From the NCBI GenBank assembly GCA_944321495.1, contig CALULP010000009.1, positions 1-64,000 on the forward strand: a DNA stretch of 64,000 nt. The letters run 5' to 3'. The notes beneath the pieces were generated by a model. It was not told the DNA's origin and made no database searches. It saw only the letters and a program-made list of their open reading frames with translations. The first letter of the stretch is position 1, and each line of letters begins with the position of its first letter. Of the stretch, positions 9,762 through 18,757 are shown piece after piece. The stretch is from an uncultured Bacteroides sp. (lineage in GTDB: Bacteria; Bacteroidota; Bacteroidia; Bacteroidales; Bacteroidaceae). The position numbers and the translations under genes were made by a program.

Positions 9762-9870
9762 TACCCCTGCGTCCTCCACAAGTCTGCAATCTTGAGCATT
9801 TCAAGCGACATTTTGGCAGCATGCATCTGCCAATCTTTATAATTCCCGGTTTGGCACGGTTTTCGTTTAT

Positions 9871-9899
9871 GTCTTTGTGCTTGGTTGAACAAGCAAGAC
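9871..9899. promoter_or_regulatory. interrupted inverted repeat upstream of groES
   Basis: GTCTT and GCTTG on the left match CAAGC and AAGAC on the right as an interrupted inverted repeat, about 40 bp before groES. A near-consensus box TGTCTTTG (one mismatch to TAnnTTTG) overlaps its left arm. It is not the CIRCE sequence bound by HrcA. A heat-shock operator is possible but unproven. Confidence 0.35.
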
Positions 9900-9937
9900 A
9901 AGACTATTATAATGTATAACGTATAAACAAAATGACT

Positions 9938-10210
9938 ATGAACATTAAACCATTGGCAGACCGAGTACTGATACTCCCTGCACCCGCAGAAGAAAAAACC
10001 ATCGGCGGCATTATCATTCCGGATACCGCTAAAGAAAAACCCCTGAAAGGTGAAGTCATTGCAGCCGGCAACGGCACGAAAGACGAAGAAATGGTACTGA
10101 AGGCAGGCGACCAGGTACTGTATGGCAAATATGCAGGTACTGAAATCGAACTTGACGGTACAAAATACCTCATCATGCGCCAAAGCGATGTACTCGCCGT
10201 TTTAGGATAA
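9938..10210 (+). CDS. groES: co-chaperonin GroES
   Basis: This 90-residue protein is the heptameric lid of the GroEL chamber. The sequence opens with [12 protein letters not shown], and the mobile-loop region [18 protein letters not shown] is followed by the GEVIAAGNG strand and [11 protein letters not shown]. The start is set at the second ATG because [10 protein letters not shown] is the usual family N terminus; an in-frame ATG two codons earlier (9932) is the alternative. groEL follows 42 bp downstream in the same operon. Confidence 0.97.
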   Translation: MNIKPLADRVLILPAPAEEKTIGGIIIPDTAKEKPLKGEVIAAGNGTKDEEMVLKAGDQVLYGKYAGTEIELDGTKYLIMRQSDVLAVLG

Positions 10211-10243
10211 GCATTTAGTGAACATTGTATAATTTCTTAATAA

Positions 10244-11887
<1,644 letters not shown>

Positions 11888-11925
11888 CCCACCGGTTCCC
11901 CCGATAGATTACATACCACATGAAA

Positions 11926-11966
11926 CAAGCCGCGGTCCTCGACAAAAAGAGGCACCGCGGCTTTGT
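11926..11966 (+). terminator. groESL terminator
   Basis: AGCCGCGGT pairs with ACCGCGGCT, and an inner CCTC/GAGG helix extends the stem; TTTGTTT follows. Confidence 0.8.
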
Positions 11967-11984
11967 TTATACAAAAAGGATTCC

Positions 11985-11992
11985 TACTTTTG
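11985..11992 (+). promoter_or_regulatory. -7 promoter box for the threonine aldolase gene
   Basis: TACTTTTG matches TAnnTTTG, with TTTG at 11962-11965, 19 bp upstream. Transcription would start near 11999, leaving a leader of about 145 nt that contains repeat locus F. Confidence 0.65.
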
Positions 11993-12032
11993 TGGGCAGG
12001 CGGCCGGGAAAAAACCACCCGTGCAGGCAGCT

Positions 12033-12098
12033 GCAAAAACCCGCGCGAGCTGTTGCAAAAACCCGCGCGGGTAGCGGCAGAAATCCGCGCGGATTTTT
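12033..12098 (+). repeat. 22-bp periodic GC palindromic repeat, locus F
   Basis: Three units begin GCAAAAA or GCAGAAA at 12033, 12055 and 12077, exactly 22 bp apart. Each carries a palindromic core: ACCCGCGCGAGC (decayed), ACCCGCGCGGGT (12061-12072) and AAATCCGCGCGGATTT (12081-12096). The change from CC/GG to TC/GA between units two and three keeps pairing. The array lies in the predicted 5' leader of the threonine aldolase mRNA. Confidence 0.7.
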
Positions 12099-12145
12099 CC
12101 GGCCGCATGGGAAGAAAAGTTCAAAACAACGATAACATACTAAAA

Positions 12146-13165
12146 ATGAGAAGCTTTGCATCAGACAACAATTCAGGCGTGCACCCCCTCGTCATGCAGG
12201 CATTGGCAGACGCCAACCGGGACCACGCCATAGGCTACGGCGATGACCCCTGGACCCAGGAAGCTGTAGAACGGCTGCGGGAAGCCTTCACCCCCGATTG
12301 CGAACCCCTGTTCACCTTCAACGGCACGGGCAGCAATGCCGTGGCGCTCCAGCTATGCACCCGCCCCTACCACCTGATACTCTGCGCAGAGACGGCGCAC
12401 ATCTACGTGGACGAATGCGGCGCGCCTGCCAGAATGACAGGGTGCCAAATCCGCCCGATAGCCACTCCCGACGGCAAACTGACCCCTGAACTCATCCGCC
12501 CCCACCTGCGCAACTTCGGCGAGCAGCACCACTCGCAGCCGGGAGCCGTCTACCTCTCCCAATGCACCGAGCTGGGCACCATCTACAAACCCGACGAACT
12601 GAAGGCGCTCACCGCCCTCGCTCACCGTCACGGGCTGTACGTTCACATGGACGGAGCGCGCCTGGCCAACGCCTGCGCCGCCCTGGGCATGCCGCTCCGG
12701 GCGCTGACCGCCGACTGCGGCATCGACATCCTCAGCTTCGGCGGCACCAAAAACGGGCTGATGCTGGGCGAAAGCGTCATCGTCTTCAACCCCGCCTTGA
12801 AGGCAGAGGCACGCTTCATCCGCAAGCAGTCGGCCCAACTGGCCTCCAAGATGCGCTACCTGTCGTGCCAGTTCACCGCCTACCTGGCCGGTGACCTCTG
12901 GCTGAAAAACGCCCGGCACGCCAACTACATGGCGCAGCTGCTGCACGACGAGCTGAAAAAACTGCCAGGTATACACTTCACCCAACCCGTGGAAAGCAAC
13001 CAGCTGTTCCTCACCATGCCTCGCACGGCCATCGACGAACTGCAAAAGGACTACCTTTTCTACTTCTGGAACGAAGACGCCGGCGAAATCCGGCTGGTGA
13101 CCTCGTTCGACACGACAGAAGAGGACATCGACAGCCTGGTGCAAACCCTCAAGAAACTGGTATGA
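12146..13165 (+). CDS. ltaE: low-specificity L-threonine aldolase
   Basis: This 339-residue PLP enzyme cleaves L-threonine/L-allo-threonine to glycine and acetaldehyde. The N terminus MRSFASDNNSGVHPLVMQAL matches the family, and the PLP lysine is K202 in SFGGTKNGLMLGE. The MDGARLANA motif near residue 168 is also present. The frame is open upstream as far as 11963, but that extension runs through the promoter leader and repeats, so the start is placed at 12146. Together with glyA it gives two routes to glycine. Confidence 0.92.
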   Translation: MRSFASDNNSGVHPLVMQALADANRDHAIGYGDDPWTQEAVERLREAFTPDCEPLFTFNGTGSNAVALQLCTRPYHLILCAETAHIYVDECGAPARMTGCQIRPIATPDGKLTPELIRPHLRNFGEQHHSQPGAVYLSQCTELGTIYKPDELKALTALAHRHGLYVHMDGARLANACAALGMPLRALTADCGIDILSFGGTKNGLMLGESVIVFNPALKAEARFIRKQSAQLASKMRYLSCQFTAYLAGDLWLKNARHANYMAQLLHDELKKLPGIHFTQPVESNQLFLTMPRTAIDELQKDYLFYFWNEDAGEIRLVTSFDTTEEDIDSLVQTLKKLV

Positions 13166-13236
13166 ACGGCACGGCAGGCACGCCCCGCCCCGCCGGACAA
13201 CCCAACCACTAAAAACAAAAGAAAGGACAAGAGAAT

Positions 13237-14181
13237 ATGGCATTTATCGACTACTACAAGGTGCTTGGCGTAGACAAGTCGGCCACGCAGGATGACATCA
13301 AGAAGGCATACCGCCAGCTGGCACGCAAGTACCACCCCGACCTGAACCCCAACGACCCCACCGCCAAAGAAAAATTCCAGGCCATCAACGAGGCCAACGA
13401 GGTGCTGGGCGACCCCGAAAAGCGGAAGAAATACGATGAATATGGCGAACAATGGAAACATGCCGACGAGTTCGAGGCACAGAAGCGTGCCCGCCAGCAA
13501 GCCGGAGACGGATTTGAGAACTTCCAAGGCTTCAACACCGACGGACACGGCACTTACTGGTATTCGTCCGACGGACAGGAGTTTACCGGAGGAAGCGACA
13601 GCGGGTTCTCCGACTTCTTCGAGCAACTGTTCGGCCACCGCTCTCGCCGCGGAGGAGGAAGCACTGCCGGGTTCCGCGGACAAGACTACCAGGCCGAACT
13701 GGAATTATCATTGCGCGAAGCGGCACAGACGCACAAGCAAATCCTCAACGTGGGCGGCAAGCAGGTACGCATCACCATCCCCGCAGGAGTGGCCAACGGA
13801 CAAGTCATCAAACTGAAAGGATACGGGGCGCCCGGAGCCAACGGGGGACCGGCAGGCGACCTGTACATCACCTTCGTCATCCCCGACGATCCGGTGTTCA
13901 AGCGGCTGGGCAACGACCTGTACGTAGACGTCAACACCGACCTGTACACCGCCGTCTTAGGTGGCGAGCAACTGGTAAACACGCTTGACGGACAGGTAAA
14001 ACTGAAAGTAAAACCGGGCACACAGAACGGAAGCAAAGTGCGCCTGAAGGGCAAAGGCTTCCCGGTCTACAAGAAAGAAGGCGAACAAGGGGACCTGATT
14101 GCCACTTTCCACGTCACGCTGCCGACCAACCTTACGGAACAACAGAAAGATCTGTTCCGCAAAATACAAAGTATGAACTAA
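13237..14181 (+). CDS. cbpA: DnaJ-type curved-DNA-binding co-chaperone CbpA
   Basis: This 314-residue class II J protein stimulates DnaK and can bind DNA in E. coli. The J domain occupies residues 1-70 with HPD at 33-35; a Gly/Phe-rich linker follows, then the two DnaJ C-terminal substrate-binding domains. No CxxCxGxG zinc finger is present, which separates it from DnaJ. cbpM follows 14 bp downstream, as in other bacteria. Confidence 0.94.
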   Translation: MAFIDYYKVLGVDKSATQDDIKKAYRQLARKYHPDLNPNDPTAKEKFQAINEANEVLGDPEKRKKYDEYGEQWKHADEFEAQKRARQQAGDGFENFQGFNTDGHGTYWYSSDGQEFTGGSDSGFSDFFEQLFGHRSRRGGGSTAGFRGQDYQAELELSLREAAQTHKQILNVGGKQVRITIPAGVANGQVIKLKGYGAPGANGGPAGDLYITFVIPDDPVFKRLGNDLYVDVNTDLYTAVLGGEQLVNTLDGQVKLKVKPGTQNGSKVRLKGKGFPVYKKEGEQGDLIATFHVTLPTNLTEQQKDLFRKIQSMN

Positions 14182-14195
14182 AAAACTGAACCACC

Positions 14196-14492
14196 ATGCA
14201 GAACGAATTAATCATTGTCAGTGAATACTGCGACAAATGCCACATCGAACCCGAATTTATCGGCATGCTGCAAGAAGGGGGACTCATCGACGTACTGACG
14301 CAAAACGGCATCCAATACCTCACCACGGACGAGCTGCCCGACGTAGAACGCTACAGCCGCCTGTACTACGACCTCGACATCAACATGGAAGGCATTGATG
14401 CCATCCGCCACCTGTTGGAGCGCATGGGGGAAATGCAGCGTGAGATTGAATACCTGCACAACCGCCTGCGCCTGTTCGACGTAGATTTCTAA
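14196..14492 (+). CDS. cbpM: chaperone modulator CbpM
   Basis: This 98-residue MerR-like helix-turn-helix protein binds the J domain of CbpA and restrains its activity in E. coli. The sequence starts NELIIVSEYCDKCHIEPEF and ends in a helical segment with MGEMQREIEYLHNRLRLF, as in the family. Its place directly after cbpA supports the assignment. Confidence 0.88.
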   Translation: MQNELIIVSEYCDKCHIEPEFIGMLQEGGLIDVLTQNGIQYLTTDELPDVERYSRLYYDLDINMEGIDAIRHLLERMGEMQREIEYLHNRLRLFDVDF

Positions 14493-14514
14493 CTGTCCCT
14501 CCTCCCAAAAAAGT

Positions 14515-15666
14515 ATGAAACGGAACAAAGCCTTGAAAATCATCGCTGTCATTTGCATCGTGCTGGTGGCGGCCTACTGCGCGTTGCCCTACTATGCACG
14601 CCAGGCATTGGTTCACTTAATGCCGGTCATCAACGATTTGGAAACCTTTGAACGGCACACCGTAAGGCACGACACAGCCCACGCATGGCAGTGGCATAAG
14701 GCTGGCACGTACAACCGGTACCGGCTTTCCTCCGGAGACTCCGCCTACCTGGACAGCCTGCACACCGTTTCATTCCTCGTCATACGGGGGGACAGCCTCC
14801 TCTTCGAAAGCTACCGGGATGGGTGGAACGACACCCTGACCTCCAACATCTACTCCGCTACCAAGACCATTGTGGGCTTGCTGGCAGGCATCGCGTGGGA
14901 CGAAGGCAAAATCCACAGCCTGGACGACCCCGTCAGCCGCTACATCCCCACGTACACAAAGGGGAAACAGGCGCAGGTCACCATCCGCCACCTGCTCACC
15001 ATGAGCGGCGGCATGGCTTGGGATGAATCCTACGCCTCACTCTTTTCGGTCACCACCCACGGCTATTACGGCAACGACCTTTACAAACTGGTCACCAACC
15101 TGGGAGTGACCGAAGAACCGGGCGTACAATATTCCTACCGGAGCGGCGAAACCCAACTGCTTGCCTTTGTCATCGAAACCGCCACAGGGCAGACCCTCAG
15201 CCAATATGCCGAAGAAAAGCTATGGCGACCCATGCAGGCCGAACGCGATGCCTACTGGCTGCTCGACAAGAAGAACGGGGACGAGAAAGCCTTCTGCTGC
15301 TTCCACACCACGGCAAGGGATGTGGCACGCTTCGGCAAGCTGATGCTGGACCACGGCAACTGGCACGGACGGCAACTCGTATCACGCCGCTACATGGACG
15401 AAATGCTGCGTCCCGCCTCCTACCTGAAAGACCAATGGGGGCACAACCCGCTGAATTATTACGGCCTTCAGACCTGGCTTTTCCCTTACCAAGGTGACAC
15501 CATCCCTTGCATGAGGGGCATGTTAGGACAATACATCTTTGCCATTCCCTCGGAAGATGCCATTGTAGTGCGCCTGGGCAGGAAAAGACACGATGTCTAC
15601 GACGGGCCTTTCACCGTAGACATGACACGCTACCTTGACATCGCCATGAAGATATTGGCCGACTGA
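14515..15666 (+). CDS. serine hydrolase, beta-lactamase/NylB-like
   Basis: This 383-residue protein is anchored by one N-terminal membrane segment (residues 8-27) with an extracytoplasmic catalytic domain of the class C beta-lactamase/penicillin-binding fold. The nucleophile is S114 in the S-x-x-K motif SATK; a catalytic tyrosine probably lies in QYSYRSGETQLLA. The downstream sequence (TARDVARFGKLMLDHGNWHG) resembles 6-aminohexanoate-dimer hydrolase NylB-type enzymes more than true beta-lactamases. The natural substrate is unknown. It lies 22 bp after cbpM and may be cotranscribed. Confidence 0.82.
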   Translation: MKRNKALKIIAVICIVLVAAYCALPYYARQALVHLMPVINDLETFERHTVRHDTAHAWQWHKAGTYNRYRLSSGDSAYLDSLHTVSFLVIRGDSLLFESYRDGWNDTLTSNIYSATKTIVGLLAGIAWDEGKIHSLDDPVSRYIPTYTKGKQAQVTIRHLLTMSGGMAWDESYASLFSVTTHGYYGNDLYKLVTNLGVTEEPGVQYSYRSGETQLLAFVIETATGQTLSQYAEEKLWRPMQAERDAYWLLDKKNGDEKAFCCFHTTARDVARFGKLMLDHGNWHGRQLVSRRYMDEMLRPASYLKDQWGHNPLNYYGLQTWLFPYQGDTIPCMRGMLGQYIFAIPSEDAIVVRLGRKRHDVYDGPFTVDMTRYLDIAMKILAD

Positions 15667-15705
15667 ACCAGTACTTGAATACAACCACTTAATACAATTA
15701 CAACC

Positions 15706-16392
15706 ATGAAACAGAAAGACTTTGTTTTCCTACTCGTCGCAGTAGCACTGTTCCTGCCTTTCATCTTGAGCGAAACGCTTTACCAGAGTTACCAGTCGTT
15801 CAACGCCGCCCATGGCATGGTGATGAGCTTCATCAAGTTCGCCATACTCTCCACCATGGGCGAACTGTTAGGGCTACGTATCAGCACAGGCAACTATTTC
15901 CGCAAAGGCTTCGGCGTACTGCCACGCGCCGTGGTATGGGGCATCTTCGGCATGGGCATCAACATGGCGTTCGTGGTATTCTCCACCGGCGTACCCGCCT
16001 TTGCCGCTTACCTGGGCGTAGAACATCCCCAAGCCATCATGGCAGGCGGCCTGAGCTGGGGCAAAGCAGGATTGGCACTGGCCATTTCGGTAACCATGAA
16101 CACCATCTTCGCCCCCGTTTTCATGACCCTGCACAAGATTACGGACACGCACATCCTTGCCACCGGAGGCACCCTGCGCGGACTGTTCACCCCGATACCG
16201 ATGGGCGAAATCATGCAAGGACTGAACTGGCGCGTGCAATGGGGCTTCGTGTTCAAGAAAACCATCCCCTTCTTCTGGTACCCTGCCCACACCATCACTT
16301 TCCTGCTGCCCGAAGAATCGCGCGTACTCTTCGCCGCATTGCTGGGCGTGGCATTGGGCGTAATCCTGGCCGTGGCGGCACGGAAGAAGTAA
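15706..16392 (+). CDS. membrane protein resembling Mpv17/PMP22 family
   Basis: This 228-residue protein has five or six hydrophobic segments. The C-terminal FFWYPAHTITFLLPEESRV is reminiscent of the W-P-x-x-Q-x-x-NF-x-x-VP motif of Mpv17/PMP22 proteins, and VVWGIFGMGINMAFVVF resembles their central helix. That similarity is my reading and is moderate; function is unknown. It lies 40 bp downstream of the serine hydrolase gene and its transcript ends at the strong shared terminator. Confidence 0.6.
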   Translation: MKQKDFVFLLVAVALFLPFILSETLYQSYQSFNAAHGMVMSFIKFAILSTMGELLGLRISTGNYFRKGFGVLPRAVVWGIFGMGINMAFVVFSTGVPAFAAYLGVEHPQAIMAGGLSWGKAGLALAISVTMNTIFAPVFMTLHKITDTHILATGGTLRGLFTPIPMGEIMQGLNWRVQWGFVFKKTIPFFWYPAHTITFLLPEESRVLFAALLGVALGVILAVAARKK

Positions 16393-16415
16393 GTCTTCAT
16401 CTCCTTTCCTAAACT

Positions 16416-16465
16416 TTCAATCCCCTTTCCCGGCAGTACTTGGTGAACCGGGAAAGGGGATTGAA
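16416..16465. terminator. bidirectional terminator, 18-bp perfect arms
   Basis: TTCAATCCCCTTTCCCGG (16416-16433) is the exact complement of 16448-16465. It lies between convergent genes and has T or A runs near both ends, so it can serve both strands. Confidence 0.8.
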
Positions 16466-16487
16466 TTTAAACGTGATATGCAGCCTG

Positions 16488-17663
16488 CTATTCGCCAAGG
16501 TAGCCCTTCGCTTTCTCTTTCAACTGGCCTCTGCTGTAACCTTCCCAATGCTCGAGGACGATGCCGTCGGGCGAAATCATCACGTAATGGGGGATGCCGC
16601 GAACACCATAACGGGCGTAAAGGCCACTCATCCCTTGCAAGTCGTTCAGATTCCACCAAGACATTTCATGCTGCTTGGAAGCAGCTTCCCAGCCTTCCTT
16701 GGTGTCGATGCTCAGGCTCACCATGACCAGACGCTCCTTATACTGCGCATGCAGTTCGCGCATCTCCGGCAAAGCCATCAAGCAAGGGCCGCAACCACGG
16801 CTCCAAAGGTCGAGCAAGATGTATTTCCCTTTGAAGTCGGACAGATGATGCACTCCTCCTTGAAGGTCATAAAGGTCGCCGTCCGCCAAAGGCTTGCCGG
16901 CCTCAGCCACCTCGGGCGGAAACAAAGCCGTACGAACATCCTTTCCCACAGCCGACTGTTTCCAGCTTTCAGGCAAACTGTTGAACAGGCTTACAGCTTC
17001 TTCCTTATAAGGATAACCTTCCATATACGACACACTCATTGCCATCGACTTCAATCCTTTCATCCACACTTCATCAACCGGAAGCTGCTTCAATAGGCGT
17101 ATTGTATTGGCATCAATAGCCACTTGTACTTTCCTATTCACCACTTCTAAGCTGTCGTAAAGAGCTTTCAGCCTCATGCTTTCCTCTGCACATACACCTT
17201 TACCACGAGCTAAAGCCTGGCAAGAATCTTGTGCGATGAGATTTTCCTGATAACTGTCCCACAGATCCTTTGAAGCGCCGGCCAGCCTCTGTTGAGTTTG
17301 CTGTTGCGGCACATCGCTCTCCACCTGCCAGGTGTACGGCAGTTTATTGCTGCCCCTTACCTTGGCATACATGCCGGGATTTACCCAAACGTCCAGGCTC
17401 ATCGGCGGAAATCCCGGACTCCGAAAGCAGCCTATCGACATTTCACTCACCTTTCCGCCTTCCGTCTGGGCTTCAAAACGGAACTTTCCGCCTTGCAAAG
17501 TATCTACTGCAACGACAGAACCCACATTGCCGTCCACTTTAAACAACTCGACGATAACTCCGTCTTCCACATTCTCCAACTCGCCATCAATGACGAAACT
17601 CTGCGCCCACCCCGCCATGCAAAAGCCAAGGGACAGGCAAAGCACACCAAAACGCCGTTTCAT
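16488..17663 (-). CDS. TlpA-type thioredoxin protein with DUF4369 domain
   Basis: This 391-residue exported protein has a signal peptide (MKRRFGVLCLSLGFCMAGWAQ), an N-terminal DUF4369 beta domain (about residues 20-110), a helical middle and a C-terminal TlpA/AhpC-TSA thioredoxin domain. The redox motif is C-G-P-C in LWSRGCGPCLMALPEM near residue 290. Family members reduce or shuffle periplasmic disulfides. The start is set at MKRRFG since the promoter at 17691-17698 leaves little room for the longer frame. It is transcribed alone. Confidence 0.88.
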   Translation of the reverse strand: MKRRFGVLCLSLGFCMAGWAQSFVIDGELENVEDGVIVELFKVDGNVGSVVAVDTLQGGKFRFEAQTEGGKVSEMSIGCFRSPGFPPMSLDVWVNPGMYAKVRGSNKLPYTWQVESDVPQQQTQQRLAGASKDLWDSYQENLIAQDSCQALARGKGVCAEESMRLKALYDSLEVVNRKVQVAIDANTIRLLKQLPVDEVWMKGLKSMAMSVSYMEGYPYKEEAVSLFNSLPESWKQSAVGKDVRTALFPPEVAEAGKPLADGDLYDLQGGVHHLSDFKGKYILLDLWSRGCGPCLMALPEMRELHAQYKERLVMVSLSIDTKEGWEAASKQHEMSWWNLNDLQGMSGLYARYGVRGIPHYVMISPDGIVLEHWEGYSRGQLKEKAKGYLGE

Positions 17664-17690
17664 ATCCTTTTTTCTTTTGATTTCTACGGT

Positions 17691-17698
17691 CAAAGATA
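17691..17698 (-). promoter_or_regulatory. -7 promoter box for the TlpA-type gene
   Basis: TATCTTTG on the minus strand, 28 bp before the start codon. Confidence 0.65.
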
Positions 17699-17774
17699 GG
17701 CATTATGGACAAAAAAGTGGCTTCACAGGCGGAAAAAATCCGTTTTCCCTCGCCAAAAACTTCGTTTCCTATGG

Positions 17775-17895
17775 CCAAAAGTTTATCTTAAGACTGAAGA
17801 TAATTATCTGCAACCTTAAGATAATTATCCGTAGGCTTAAGATAATTATCCGTAGGCTTAAGATAATTATCTGCAAGGCTAAGATAAACTTTTGG
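17775..17895. repeat. 21-bp periodic AT palindrome array, locus A
   Basis: Cores AAGATAATTATC(T/C) occur at 17797, 17818, 17839 and 17860, exactly 21 bp apart, joined by 8-bp linkers such as GTAGGCTT. AGATAATTATCT is itself a perfect 12-bp palindrome. The array is bounded by a 16-bp perfect inverted repeat, CCAAAAGTTTATCTTA (17775-17790) and its complement (17880-17895). It fills the gap between the lipoprotein stop and the TlpA promoter. Confidence 0.75.
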
Positions 17896-17941
17896 CGAGG
17901 GATTGCGCAGTTTTTCCCGGCACATCAAGCTCTTTTCCTGC

Positions 17942-18715
17942 TTACTCCAGCCGGAATTCCGCCATCATCAACACCTCCTTGCCTTCTATCTCCACTTCGG
18001 TAAAGAAACGGTAAAGGCCGGGACGGCTGCCGTTGACCTGCGGATGCAAGTTGCCGGTGAAGCGGTGCGTGCCGCCGGGAGGGGTGATGTTGCCAATGTC
18101 TACCGCATAGCTGTTGATGGGAAGCCAGTACCAACGGCCCGCACGCTCGTAGGCCAGCTTGTAGTGTTCGCCGCTGAGCACCTTGCCGCTACTCTCGTTG
18201 TAAAGCAGGAACGTGACCTTTTCCGTCCCTACGGGAAAGGAGGGGAACTCCGGGATGAGGCGCACGCCAAGCGTGTCACTGGTACCTACTTCGAGGCAAG
18301 GCTCCTTGCCCGTGGAGCCGGAGAAACGCAGGGCGGGCGAATCAATCACTTGCTCGCGAAAAGCCTGTTGCCGCTCGGGCGTGTTCAGGACGAGGTACAC
18401 GTCCAGCGTGTGCAACCCCGTACCATAGCCCATGACATTGGCCCGCACGACGGGAGTAACGGAATCCCACCGCTGACGTATCACCTCCATCAAGGCGTCC
18501 AGCTGCTTTTGCGAGAGAAGCGTATCGGCGGACGATGCTTCTTGCGGACGGTTAGTGGACGGTGCCTCCGTCGGAGGGTCGGCAGGCAGCGCTTCCGCCG
18601 AAGCCGGTACTGCCTCAACGACCGGGGGGACGGTTTCTGCCTGCTTTGCCTTGTGCATGCACCCCGCTCCCAGCAGGCCAAGGAACAGGAATAGCCACCA
18701 TCGTTTTGTTTTCAT
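17942..18715 (-). CDS. lipoprotein with Ig-like domain
   Basis: This 257-residue lipoprotein has lipobox LGAGC after a signal helix (MKTKRWWLFLFLGLLGAGC), a low-complexity Pro/Ala/Glu/Thr linker (residues 27-65), a helical segment with RQRWDSVTPVVRANVMGYG, and a C-terminal beta domain from about residue 165. The last part (YERAGRWYWLPINS ... GLYRFFTEVEIEGKEVLMMAEFRLE) resembles bacterial Ig-like domains that end with a G-x-YR strand. Function unknown. It sits just downstream of the outer-membrane receptor gene, but its own promoter lies in the 42-bp gap. Confidence 0.7.
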   Translation of the reverse strand: MKTKRWWLFLFLGLLGAGCMHKAKQAETVPPVVEAVPASAEALPADPPTEAPSTNRPQEASSADTLLSQKQLDALMEVIRQRWDSVTPVVRANVMGYGTGLHTLDVYLVLNTPERQQAFREQVIDSPALRFSGSTGKEPCLEVGTSDTLGVRLIPEFPSFPVGTEKVTFLLYNESSGKVLSGEHYKLAYERAGRWYWLPINSYAVDIGNITPPGGTHRFTGNLHPQVNGSRPGLYRFFTEVEIEGKEVLMMAEFRLE

Positions 18716-18742
18716 ATCGATTCAATCCTTTGATTACAAAGG

Positions 18743-18750
18743 CAAAGATA
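18743..18750 (-). promoter_or_regulatory. -7 promoter box for the lipoprotein gene
   Basis: TATCTTTG on the minus strand, 28 bp before the start codon and between two same-strand genes. Confidence 0.6.
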
Positions 18751-18757
18751 GCGATAT

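Noticed and set aside
11963..12145. N-terminal extension of threonine aldolase
   Set aside because: The frame is open but overlaps the promoter and repeat-bearing leader, and the family N terminus begins at MRSFASDNNS.
14515..15666. Antibiotic-resistance beta-lactamase
   Set aside because: SxxK is present, but the sequence around the tyrosine and after it resembles NylB-type hydrolases; no evidence for beta-lactam hydrolysis.
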